Assembly (NCBI GenBank): GCA_902792435.1
Contig: CADAZN010000003.1
Span: 1 to 64,000, forward strand
Length of the DNA: 64,000 nucleotides
Direction of reading: 5' to 3'
Origin: an uncultured Bacteroidales bacterium
GTDB taxonomy: Bacteria > Bacteroidota > Bacteroidia > Bacteroidales > Muribaculaceae
Shown: piece after piece, positions 1-7,418 of the stretch
Numbering within the stretch: position 1 is the stretch's first letter
How the letters are laid out: each line of letters begins with the position of its first letter
The notes under the pieces: generated by a model
The model's database searches: none
The model's input: the letters and a program-made list of their open reading frames with translations, nothing else
Told to the model about the DNA's origin: nothing
Program-made: the position numbers and the translations under genes

Positions 1-1657
1 GCAGATGGGCAAGGCTATCGTGAGCGTGAACTACGGCTGTCACTACATGTCGAAGAAAATCACAACTAACAATGGCTACATTGAGCGCACATTCTTGGAG
101 TCGGGGAACAGCGAAGTCGTGCACAACCACGGGGTCAATCCTGGCCCCATGCACTATGCCGACATCAATGCCAGCTTCGACATCGACACCCTCAACCTGC
201 TATCGGCATCATTGAGCGGATACTACTATAAAATAAATGTACAGAGCAGTGCCGATGTCACCAAGCTCGACCCAATGGGCAACCACATTTATAGCTACAC
301 CGAGAGCTCCTACATGCCAAGCTATAGTCACCACTCGTGGAACACTCGTCTCGACTATGAGCACCGCACCCATCGCAAGGATGAGAAAATCACTTTCTCC
401 TACATGCTCGCCCTCACTCGCCAGCACTCCGACCAAGAGACCACATATAGCAATCTGGTTGACTTTCCTTACCCTTACGACGGCTTTTTACAGAAGTCGC
501 GTGAGCGATTCACTGAACACACGTTGCAACTGGACTATGTGCGCCCATTATGGGAAGGGCATAAGCTGGAGGTTGGTGCCAAGTATATCGACCGCCGCAA
601 CAATAGCCTGAGCGAGCAGCTATTTTATGAGAGTTCGCTTGCACCAACCTGCGATGACTTCAACCACACCATGCGCATTGCCGCCCTCTATGCCGACTAC
701 ATGTGGACCCGTGGCAACTGGAGCACCCGAGCTGGACTACGCTACGAGTACAGCTACATGAAAGGACACTACCCCGATGGCAAGAGCCCAGACTTCGACA
801 AGCACCTGAGCGACTGGGTGCCGCAAGCCAGCATCAAGTACCAAATCAACGACCAACAGTCAATTCGTTTGGTCTATACCACTAGTATCAATCGTCCAGG
901 TATTACTTACCTCAACCCAGCAGTGCGCATTTATCCTGGAGGAGAGCAATTTGGCAATGCCCAACTTGGCAGTGTGCGCACCCAGTCGATAGGTTTGCCC
1001 TACATGTACACCAGCTCCAAGCTCACTATCCAGCTATGGCCTCAATACCGCTTCGTGAGCAACGCATTGGGGTCAATCATCTATGCCCGTGGCGACACAC
1101 GTGTGCAAACCTACGGCAACGTGATTCGCCAGCATCGTTGGCAACTGGAGAGCTACATCCAGTGGAAGCCTTTTGAGAACACCACATTTGTCGCCAATCT
1201 CAACCTTTGGCACCGCAACTACAAGAGTGACGTACTAGGATTGGAACAAAGACAAACATCAATGTACTATTACCTATATGTGGCACAAAAACTGCCATGG
1301 AAACTCCAAGTTACAGCCTACACATTTGGAAACATTGGGCGCTCAAGCGACAATATCTATTCGGTTGTGGAGCCTTGGAACCGCTATGCCTTCACGCTTC
1401 AACGCTCGTTCCTGAGCGATGATCGACTCACCGTGCGCCTCACTGCCAACTCGCCATTCCACAAGAACCAACACTACAAGACTCGCACAACCCAGGGCGA
1501 CATCGTGGGCTGGGGCGACAGCTGCCTTCCCTCTAATGGCCGCTTCTTCAGGATTACTGTCACCTACCGTTTCGGTAAACTCAAAAACAAAGTAAAAACC
1601 ACCGATGTCACTATTGAGAACAACGACCTCGAAGGCGGCATCTCACGAGGGAAATAA
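1..1657 (+). CDS. Outer-membrane beta-barrel (TonB-receptor-like) protein, 5' partial
   Basis: The reading frame is open from the first bases, so the N-terminus lies before the window; about 550 C-terminal residues are present. Alternating aromatic/polar strands, a central INRPGI..LNP stretch and the ending YRFGKLK followed by a polar tail with NNDLEGG are typical of the C-terminal barrel of the Bacteroidetes OMP_b-brl_3 group, which resembles TonB-dependent receptors. It would sit in the outer membrane; the plug and any TonB box are not visible. A lipoprotein gene follows 68 bp downstream on the same strand. The substrate cannot be deduced. The family call is fairly secure; whether it imports anything is unknown. 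Confidence 0.75.
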   Translation, partial: QMGKAIVSVNYGCHYMSKKITTNNGYIERTFLESGNSEVVHNHGVNPGPMHYADINASFDIDTLNLLSASLSGYYYKINVQSSADVTKLDPMGNHIYSYTESSYMPSYSHHSWNTRLDYEHRTHRKDEKITFSYMLALTRQHSDQETTYSNLVDFPYPYDGFLQKSRERFTEHTLQLDYVRPLWEGHKLEVGAKYIDRRNNSLSEQLFYESSLAPTCDDFNHTMRIAALYADYMWTRGNWSTRAGLRYEYSYMKGHYPDGKSPDFDKHLSDWVPQASIKYQINDQQSIRLVYTTSINRPGITYLNPAVRIYPGGEQFGNAQLGSVRTQSIGLPYMYTSSKLTIQLWPQYRFVSNALGSIIYARGDTRVQTYGNVIRQHRWQLESYIQWKPFENTTFVANLNLWHRNYKSDVLGLEQRQTSMYYYLYVAQKLPWKLQVTAYTFGNIGRSSDNIYSVVEPWNRYAFTLQRSFLSDDRLTVRLTANSPFHKNQHYKTRTTQGDIVGWGDSCLPSNGRFFRITVTYRFGKLKNKVKTTDVTIENNDLEGGISRGK

Positions 1658-1725
1658 AAAGAGCATTTTCACAATATCGCGAGTTGAAACTGCGTTTACC
1701 ATACAAAAACAAACAACATTAGAGT

Positions 1726-2259
1726 ATGAGAAAATTATATTTATTCCTAATCATTTCAATCTCCATCCTGCTAACAGGCTGTGGTGGAGATGAGCCTATC
1801 AACGAGAATGAATTAAAAACTAATGAACTTCGTAGCAAGTACGCCGACAAAATAGTTGGATCGTGGTGGCAAGAGCGAATTGACGGAAATGACAAAGCCT
1901 TTGAACAATTAAATTTATCGGCCGAAGGCACTCTTACAGGATACATCAAATGGCTGCATCGAAAAAAGGTGATGGTTAGCGGTGAAGAGGTGTGGACCGA
2001 CTGGGAAACTGAAGTGGAAGGCAACTACAGCGGCAGCTGGAATCTATTTTGGAAAGATGGGCAATCCTATATCAACATTTTGGCCAAGGTAGAAGGCAGC
2101 AACTATTATTGGTATAGTACTGATATGGTTTTCAATGGCATTTTCCAAGATGAGGACACGGAATGGTTAGATATCGTATCACCATTCTGGAAAGGGAAAG
2201 ACAATGAATCAACAGTTTATTACATCTATCAAAGAGGCAGTTCATCTCCCTCATTCTAG
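1726..2259 (+). CDS. Small lipoprotein, possibly lipocalin-like
   Basis: A 177-residue protein starting with a type II signal peptide: a hydrophobic stretch, then LLTGC with the lipidated Cys near residue 19, followed by Gly-Gly-Asp-Glu. The mature part is about 155 residues, rich in Trp/Tyr and predicted beta, and begins with a GSWW motif like the first strand of lipocalin-like extracellular proteins common in Bacteroidales. It lies 68 bp behind the outer-membrane receptor gene and is closed by a terminator, so the two may be co-transcribed. No catalytic motif is visible. The lipoprotein call is firm; the lipocalin fold is inference from length and strand pattern. Confidence 0.65.
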   Translation: MRKLYLFLIISISILLTGCGGDEPINENELKTNELRSKYADKIVGSWWQERIDGNDKAFEQLNLSAEGTLTGYIKWLHRKKVMVSGEEVWTDWETEVEGNYSGSWNLFWKDGQSYINILAKVEGSNYYWYSTDMVFNGIFQDEDTEWLDIVSPFWKGKDNESTVYYIYQRGSSSPSF

Positions 2260-2301
2260 TTAATCGGTTTCTTGCCAAAAGTGTTTATAGCTATAATCAA
2301 G

Positions 2302-2332
2302 AGAACCTTATTCTAACATTGAGGTTCTTTTT
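2302..2332 (+). terminator. Intrinsic terminator
   Basis: The 7-bp stem AGAACCT/AGGTTCT (2302-2308 and 2322-2328) runs into a T-rich tract. It separates the lipoprotein gene from the convergent Fic gene. Confidence 0.6.
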
Positions 2333-3216
2333 CAATACTTGATTTTGAAGTAATCAAGCAAGGCTTTAAACTGGTCTTGTGCGGTAAGGCAAGTGTCGAG
2401 TAAGTAACCTCGCACGCGAGGCCACTCTCTTAATCCTCGATAATAAAACATCTTCAATTCATCGGTTATAATGAATGGCACAATGCCAGTGGCAAGACAC
2501 TCCTTAAACATTATCAACCGCCCCACCCTTCCATTGCCATCCTGGAATGGATGAATTAACTCAAATCGTTGGTGAAAGTCTATTATCTCCTCGAAAGTGT
2601 GAACTTTCTTTTTGTTGTACCCATCAAGTAAAGCCTTGACATGATAATGCACATCATTTGGGAAAGATGTTTCCATCCCTCCAACTTCATTTGGCAGACG
2701 CTTGTAATCACCAACTGCAAACCAAGATTTTCGTGAATCGGTTGTTCCCGTTTTTAGTATTTCATGGACCCGCTTGATAAATGTCTCAGTAAGTTTCGAT
2801 TCGGCTTGGTCAATAATGAAATCTATACAACGAAAATGATTGGTAGTTTCAATGATATCATCAACATTTATAGCGCTATCACTCATGCCTATGGTGTTAG
2901 TCTCAAAAATATATCGAGTCTGATCATGAGTGAGCTTGCTACCCTCTATGTGATTGGAATTATAAGTAAGATCTATTTGCACACGATGATAGATGCCACC
3001 TTTCATCTTGCTCTCCTTTTGCTCGCGCAGTATTGCCAACAGTGGCGACACTTTTGACCTTTTGCGCCGTGAAGGTAACACAGCATCTATGGGAACATTC
3101 CAGGTCTTTCCTACTAGAAATGCTCCATCTATCTTTCCAAGTGCACAATAGTTGCGTGCAGTACGTTCTGAAACGCCATATTTTTCGGCAAACTGCTTAA
3201 CTGATATATAATCCAT
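2332..3216 (-). CDS. Fic domain AMP-transferase with N-terminal helix-turn-helix
   Basis: A 294-residue protein counted from the ATG at 3216; a longer in-frame start at 3258 would begin inside the operator repeats and adds no conserved sequence. Residues 1-45 are a MerR/excisionase-like helix-turn-helix (VSERTARNY..GKIDGAFLVGKTW). Residues 87-92, SNHIEG, match the inhibitory-helix motif (S/T)xxxE(G/N), placing it in the Fic class inhibited by its own N-terminal helix. The core HPFQDGNGRVGR at 222-233 is a complete HxFx(D/E)GNGRxxR site, so AMP transfer from ATP to a target hydroxyl is expected. The protein probably binds DNA, most simply the palindrome just upstream. The target protein is unknown. 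No separate antitoxin gene is seen. Confidence 0.88.
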   Translation of the reverse strand: MDYISVKQFAEKYGVSERTARNYCALGKIDGAFLVGKTWNVPIDAVLPSRRKRSKVSPLLAILREQKESKMKGGIYHRVQIDLTYNSNHIEGSKLTHDQTRYIFETNTIGMSDSAINVDDIIETTNHFRCIDFIIDQAESKLTETFIKRVHEILKTGTTDSRKSWFAVGDYKRLPNEVGGMETSFPNDVHYHVKALLDGYNKKKVHTFEEIIDFHQRFELIHPFQDGNGRVGRLIMFKECLATGIVPFIITDELKMFYYRGLREWPRVRGYLLDTCLTAQDQFKALLDYFKIKY

Positions 3217-3224
3217 AAAGTTTC

Positions 3225-3290
3225 TATCGGCAAGAAAAAACAACAAATAATGCCACAAAAATACTATTTCTTGCCGATATCGGCAAGAAA
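3225..3290. promoter_or_regulatory. 24-bp perfect palindrome plus extra half-site upstream of fic
   Basis: Positions 3267-3290 form a perfect palindrome made of two head-to-head copies of TATCGGCAAGAAA overlapping at the centre. A third exact copy lies at 3225-3237, nine bases upstream of the Fic start codon. The arrangement is that of an operator with a primary dyad and a secondary half-site. The most economical ligand is the helix-turn-helix of the Fic protein itself (inference). Confidence 0.65.
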
Positions 3291-3367
3291 TGAGTAAAAA
3301 AATGTGTATTCAGCATTCCTGCATCTTATCATGAATGCATTAAAAAGCAACTTCGGTGATTGAGGCA

Positions 3368-3410
3368 CAACAATCCGTAAAATGGTCACAAATCGTTTTA
3401 CGGATTGTTG
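3368..3410. promoter_or_regulatory. 15-bp inverted repeat upstream of the flavodoxin operon
   Basis: CAACAATCCGTAAAA (3368-3382) is repeated as its exact reverse complement at 3396-3410 with a 13-base spacer. It ends just before a near-consensus -7 element (TATTTTGC, 3413-3420) and about 40 bp before the operon start, so it is placed to act as an operator. No T-run follows, which argues against a terminator. Confidence 0.55.
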
Positions 3411-3452
3411 CTTATTTTGCACTTGATAAAAAACTCAAAAACCACAAGCAAG

Positions 3453-4586
3453 ATGAAAACACTTACAAAAGCTTTGATAATTATGTTTGCGATGTTCATG
3501 AGCAGCTGCGCCGATAAGAGCAACGACGCAATCGCCCAAACCACTTTGCCACAAAAGATGTATATCACCATCGATGGTGTGTCGCAACCAACCACACTCT
3601 ACAACAATGTCGCCACTCAGGCGCTTGTGGCAAAACTGGAAGAGGGGCCAGTGACTGTAACCCTCAACTCGAGCGGCGGCTTTGAGATATGGGGTGCGCT
3701 GGGTTTCTCGCTGCCCACAAGCAATGAGCAGATTACCGCCCAACCTGGAGATGTGATACTTTATAACGGCAGTAACATATGCCTGATGTATGGTTCCAAC
3801 TCATGGAGCTACACACGCTTGGGACACATCGATGATTTGAACGATAGCGAGCTGCGCTCATTCCTGAAGGCAGGTGAGAGCAATATCGAGGTCACCTTAT
3901 CATTGCAACCCGTCAGTCCCCAACCTACCAGCAACACGCTCGTTATATACTACAGCTACACCAATCACTGTCACGAAATTGTGCAAACGCTGACCTCACA
4001 AATTGATGCCGATGTGCTACGCATCTATCCTAAAGACAAGAATCAACAATATGAGGCCAACGGCTACGCTATAGGCATGCAACTGCTGAACACCATCAAC
4101 GCCAATCCCAATAGTGCTGATAGTTATCCCGAAATTGACCCCGTTTCGGTTTCGCTTGATGACTATGACACATTCTTCATTGTCACGCCACTGTGGTGGA
4201 GCCAGATGGCTGCCATCCTTCAGACCTATCTCTTTAATCATGGACCAGAGTTTGCAGGGAAGAAAGTTGGGCTGATTGTGTCGAGCCACAGCAGCGGAAT
4301 CAGCGGTGTGGTGGCCGATGCCGAACGTCTCATTCCAAATGCCGACTGGATGGGCGAAGCTTTGTGGATTAACAATGCCAATCATGGCAACCGCGCCACA
4401 TTAATCCAAAATTGGTTGTCCGACATTAACTATTCCGACATATCTACTATCATTAAAGATATTAATGCCGACAATCATTCAGCCCTATCAGGCATTTACA
4501 ATCTTAACGGACAAAAGTTAACAACAATTCCTAGCAATGGTATATACATTGAGAATGGAGTTAAAAAAATAGCAACTAAGAAATGA
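3453..4586 (+). CDS. Lipoprotein fusion: cyclophilin-like domain, flavodoxin, C-terminal sorting-like tail
   Basis: A 377-residue protein from the ATG at 3453; the earlier in-frame ATG at 3405 overlaps the operator and lacks a signal. The N-terminus has a lipobox (FMSSC). Residues of roughly 30-150 look like the cyclophilin-like fold (MYITIDGV..TTLYNN..A..LVAKLEEGPVTVTL) often found in secreted Bacteroidales proteins. Next comes a flavodoxin domain starting with TLVIYYSYTNHCHEI, the FMN phosphate-binding loop, and continuing with TPLWWSQMA. The tail GIYNLNGQ..P..GIYI resembles a surface-sorting or adhesion domain. It overlaps the following hydrolase by 4 bp (ATGA), so the two are translationally coupled. 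It probably carries electrons outside the cytoplasm; its partner is unknown. Confidence 0.72.
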   Translation: MKTLTKALIIMFAMFMSSCADKSNDAIAQTTLPQKMYITIDGVSQPTTLYNNVATQALVAKLEEGPVTVTLNSSGGFEIWGALGFSLPTSNEQITAQPGDVILYNGSNICLMYGSNSWSYTRLGHIDDLNDSELRSFLKAGESNIEVTLSLQPVSPQPTSNTLVIYYSYTNHCHEIVQTLTSQIDADVLRIYPKDKNQQYEANGYAIGMQLLNTINANPNSADSYPEIDPVSVSLDDYDTFFIVTPLWWSQMAAILQTYLFNHGPEFAGKKVGLIVSSHSSGISGVVADAERLIPNADWMGEALWINNANHGNRATLIQNWLSDINYSDISTIIKDINADNHSALSGIYNLNGQKLTTIPSNGIYIENGVKKIATKK

Positions 4587-5671
4587 AAAAAATTATTTTA
4601 GCACTGGCTATCATTGGTTTAGCCTTTACGTCATATAGCAAGAACCCAATAAAAAGAAACAAAATGAACACAACACTGCAACTCACCCAGGAATGGGATA
4701 AGACATTCCCCAAAAGCAACAAAGTTGACCACAAGAAGGTAACATTCAAGAACCGCTACGGCATTGAGCTGGCAGCCGACATGTATACACCAAAAGGTGC
4801 AAACGGCAAACTTCCTGCCATTGCTGTGAGCGGTCCTTTCGGAGCAGTTAAAGAGCAGAGCAGCGGCCTCTATGCCCAGCACATGGCAGAGCGCGGCTTC
4901 CTGACCATCGCCTTCGACCCCTCGTTCACAGGCGAGAGTGGAGGTGAGCCCCGCCGCATGGCTTCGCCCGACATCAACACCGAGGATTTCCTTGCTGCAG
5001 TTGATTTCCTGAGCGTGCAGAAGAATGTAGACCCCGAACGAATTGGCATCATAGGCATATGCGGTTTTGGTGGCATGGCCATCAATGCTGCCGCCCTCGA
5101 CCCACGCATCAAGGCTACAGTAGCCTCTACTATGTATGACATGAGCAAGGTGAACGTGGAGGGCTACTTCAAGAGCGAGGATAGCAAAGAGAAGCGCATG
5201 GAGAAGCGCAAAGCCATTGCTGCACAGCGCACTCAGGACTACAAGAATGGCACCTACCAGCGTGCTGGCGGCGTGATTGATCCACTTCCCGACGATGCGC
5301 CATTCTTTGTGAAAGACTATTATGATTACTACAAGACAAAGCGCGGTTATCACAAGCGCAGTGGCAACAGCACCGACGGTTGGAACGTAATTGGCTGCCA
5401 GTCGTTCATGAACCAGCCACTGCTTGCATGGGCACATGAGATTGAAAATCCAGTGCTGCTCATTCATGGCGAGAAAGCCCATTCGCGTTATTTCTCAGAG
5501 TATGCCTTTGAGAAGATGACAGGCGTTCACGTCGAGGGCGAGAGCAAAACTGTGGGCAACAAGGAATTGATGATTCTTCCCGGAGCCGTCCACACCGACC
5601 TCTATGATGACGTGAACAATCGCATCCCTTATGATAAGTTGGAACAATTCTTTAAAACTAATCTGAAATAA
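4583..5671 (+). CDS. Exported alpha/beta hydrolase with Cys at the nucleophile position
   Basis: A 362-residue protein with an N-terminal hydrophobic segment ending SYSKN, probably a signal peptide. The hydrolase core includes the oxyanion region (AIAVSGPFGAVKEQ), a strand with GESGG, and the nucleophile elbow GICGFGG. The usual GxSxG serine is replaced by Cys, as in dienelactone-hydrolase-like enzymes. A late acid/His pair is plausible in PGAVHTDLYDD. It lies between a flavodoxin and an FMN oxidoreductase under one promoter, suggesting a shared task in detoxifying reactive or xenobiotic carbonyl/ester compounds (inference). The fold is secure; the substrate is not known. Confidence 0.75.
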   Translation: MKKIILALAIIGLAFTSYSKNPIKRNKMNTTLQLTQEWDKTFPKSNKVDHKKVTFKNRYGIELAADMYTPKGANGKLPAIAVSGPFGAVKEQSSGLYAQHMAERGFLTIAFDPSFTGESGGEPRRMASPDINTEDFLAAVDFLSVQKNVDPERIGIIGICGFGGMAINAAALDPRIKATVASTMYDMSKVNVEGYFKSEDSKEKRMEKRKAIAAQRTQDYKNGTYQRAGGVIDPLPDDAPFFVKDYYDYYKTKRGYHKRSGNSTDGWNVIGCQSFMNQPLLAWAHEIENPVLLIHGEKAHSRYFSEYAFEKMTGVHVEGESKTVGNKELMILPGAVHTDLYDDVNNRIPYDKLEQFFKTNLK

Positions 5672-5672
5672 A

Positions 5673-6209
5673 ATGAAGAAAGTTGTTGTTATCTCTACTA
5701 GCCTGCGACCTGGCTCAAACAGCCACATGATGGCCGAGCAGTTTGCCAAAGGTGCTAAAGCTGCCGGACATGACGTTGAACTCATCTCGTTGCGAGGAAA
5801 AGAAATAAAATTCTGCATCGGTTGCCTATCGTGCCAGAATACTGGCGCATGCGTGTTTAAAGACGATGTTCCTGCCATTATGGACAGAGTACTCAATGCC
5901 GATGTTGTGTGCTGGGCAACACCCATTTATTACTACGAGATGAGCGGACAGATGAAGACCCTCATCGACCGCATGAACGCCATGTATCCCAAAGATTACC
6001 ATTTCCGCGACATCTATCTGCTGACAACAGCTGCCGAGGACGAAACCCACGTTCCTGAGCGTGCCGAGAGTGGCCTACAAGGCTGGATTGACTGCTATGA
6101 GAAATCGGCGCTTAAAGCACACTTGTTCTGCGGTGGTGTGGGCGCTCCACGCGACATCAACAAAAACAACAAGTTGCAAGAGGCTTACGAATTGGGTAAG
6201 AGTGTATAG
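5673..6209 (+). CDS. NAD(P)H-dependent FMN oxidoreductase (flavodoxin fold)
   Basis: A 178-residue cytosolic protein. It begins KKVVVISTSLRPGSNSHMMAE, the phosphate-binding loop of NADPH-dependent FMN reductases. CIGCLSCQNTGAC follows, the Cys-rich segment seen in iron-sulfur flavoproteins and related NAD(P)H oxidoreductases. TPIYYYEMSGQMKTLIDR contributes the flavin-ring-binding loop and dimer contact. It starts one base after the stop of the hydrolase gene, so it is in the same operon. The exact electron acceptor (quinone, nitro compound or aldehyde) cannot be read. Confidence 0.85.
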   Translation: MKKVVVISTSLRPGSNSHMMAEQFAKGAKAAGHDVELISLRGKEIKFCIGCLSCQNTGACVFKDDVPAIMDRVLNADVVCWATPIYYYEMSGQMKTLIDRMNAMYPKDYHFRDIYLLTTAAEDETHVPERAESGLQGWIDCYEKSALKAHLFCGGVGAPRDINKNNKLQEAYELGKSV

Positions 6210-6257
6210 TTCACCATAGGGAAATAAATGCCCTTGCTTTACGTTTAATTAAGTGAG

Positions 6258-7172
6258 ATGATGTTCAAACTCGACAATATTGACCAGTATAACCATGCTT
6301 TGGGAATTGAGACCGTGCACCCACTAGTGACGGTGTGCAACCTCAAGGACGTGCCCAATCGCGAGCTTATCGACAACGAGGTGACATGGCACTACGGCGT
6401 GTATGCCCTTTACTTGAAGAATACGCGCAGCTGCCTGCTATCCTACGGTCACAAAGAATATGACTACAGCGACGGCACTGTCACAAGTTTCGCACCCATG
6501 CAGACGGTGACTTCCACACCCATCCCTGGCTTGGATCACGATGTAGTGGCACTGCTTTTTCACCCCGACTTGATTCGTGGCACTTCACTCGCAAAGAGTA
6601 TTGGCGATTACCGTTTCTTCCAGTACTCGTCAAACGAGGCGTTGCACATGTCGGAGCGCGAGCGTGCCATCTATCTAGACTGTATCGACAAAATCAAGGA
6701 GGAAATCAACCATCCGCTCGACAAGTTCAGCCGCAAGCTAATATGCCGCAACATCGAGTTGCTGCTCGATTACTGCATGCGCTTCTACGACCGTCAGTTC
6801 ATCACTCGTGAGCTAGAAAACAGCAGCGTGATGGCGACATTTGAGCAAGCTCTAAACGACTACTTTCAAAATAGCGAGACTTCGTTCATGAACGGCTTGC
6901 CATCGGTCAAGTACTTTGCCGACAAATGTTGCCTGTCATCCAACTACTTTGGCGACCTAGTGAAAAAAGAAACCGGCAAAACGCCACTTGAATTCATCCA
7001 ACAGAAGATTATCGGCATTGCTAAAGAAGAGCTGCACTCAACCGATGTCACAATCACCGAGGTGGCCTACCGACTCGGCTTCCAAAGCAGCCAGCACTTC
7101 AACCGCTACTTCAAGCGCAACACCGGCATGACGCCCTCGGAATTCCGCAAACGCAGCCGCCACACAGCTTAA
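6258..7172 (+). CDS. AraC-family transcriptional regulator
   Basis: A 304-residue protein. The N-terminal part (about 1-190) is a cupin-like ligand-sensing domain with poor family identity. The C-terminal 100 residues hold the two AraC helix-turn-helices: SVKYFADKCCLSSNYFGDLVKKETGKTPLEFI and ITEVAYRLGFQSSQHFNRYFKRNTGMTPSEFRK. It starts 48 bp after the FMN oxidoreductase; a second ATG follows at once (6261). The position at the end of a redox operon is common in Bacteroidales, where such regulators activate their own operon, perhaps through the 15-bp inverted repeat at 3368-3410 (inference). Confidence 0.9.
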   Translation: MMFKLDNIDQYNHALGIETVHPLVTVCNLKDVPNRELIDNEVTWHYGVYALYLKNTRSCLLSYGHKEYDYSDGTVTSFAPMQTVTSTPIPGLDHDVVALLFHPDLIRGTSLAKSIGDYRFFQYSSNEALHMSERERAIYLDCIDKIKEEINHPLDKFSRKLICRNIELLLDYCMRFYDRQFITRELENSSVMATFEQALNDYFQNSETSFMNGLPSVKYFADKCCLSSNYFGDLVKKETGKTPLEFIQQKIIGIAKEELHSTDVTITEVAYRLGFQSSQHFNRYFKRNTGMTPSEFRKRSRHTA

Positions 7173-7333
7173 ACGCAACCGCGTCAATGTGGTTATACTT
7201 AAAACTTCAAAAGGCATCGTCGACCAATGAACATTCCAACTTGAGATTGAGAGAATTTTACGAGAAAAAGAGTGCTTCATTAAGGTGTAGATAACTAGAA
7301 GATTTACAATTATTTTTAGCAGAAAAAATAAAA

Positions 7334-7391
7334 TGTAACTGAAACGTAACAGGCCATTAATAAGTATATATAGTTTATTCCTGTACCTTTG
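7334..7391 (+). promoter_or_regulatory. Pho-box-like direct repeat and promoter of the Na/Pi fusion gene
   Basis: TGTAACT (7334-7340), four bases, then CGTAACA (7345-7351) form a 7-4-7 direct repeat with 11-bp period, the geometry of PhoB/OmpR-family sites. A perfect -7 element TACCTTTG lies at 7384-7391 with no clear -33 TTTG, consistent with activator dependence. Start of transcription is expected near 7397, leaving about 20 bases to the start codon at 7419. Confidence 0.55.
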
Positions 7392-7418
7392 TTTGCAAAA
7401 TCTCAAACAACAGGAAAA

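Noticed and set aside
4631..5482. Minus-strand frame of 283 codons opposite the hydrolase
   Set aside because: Antisense shadow; no start region or conserved motif.
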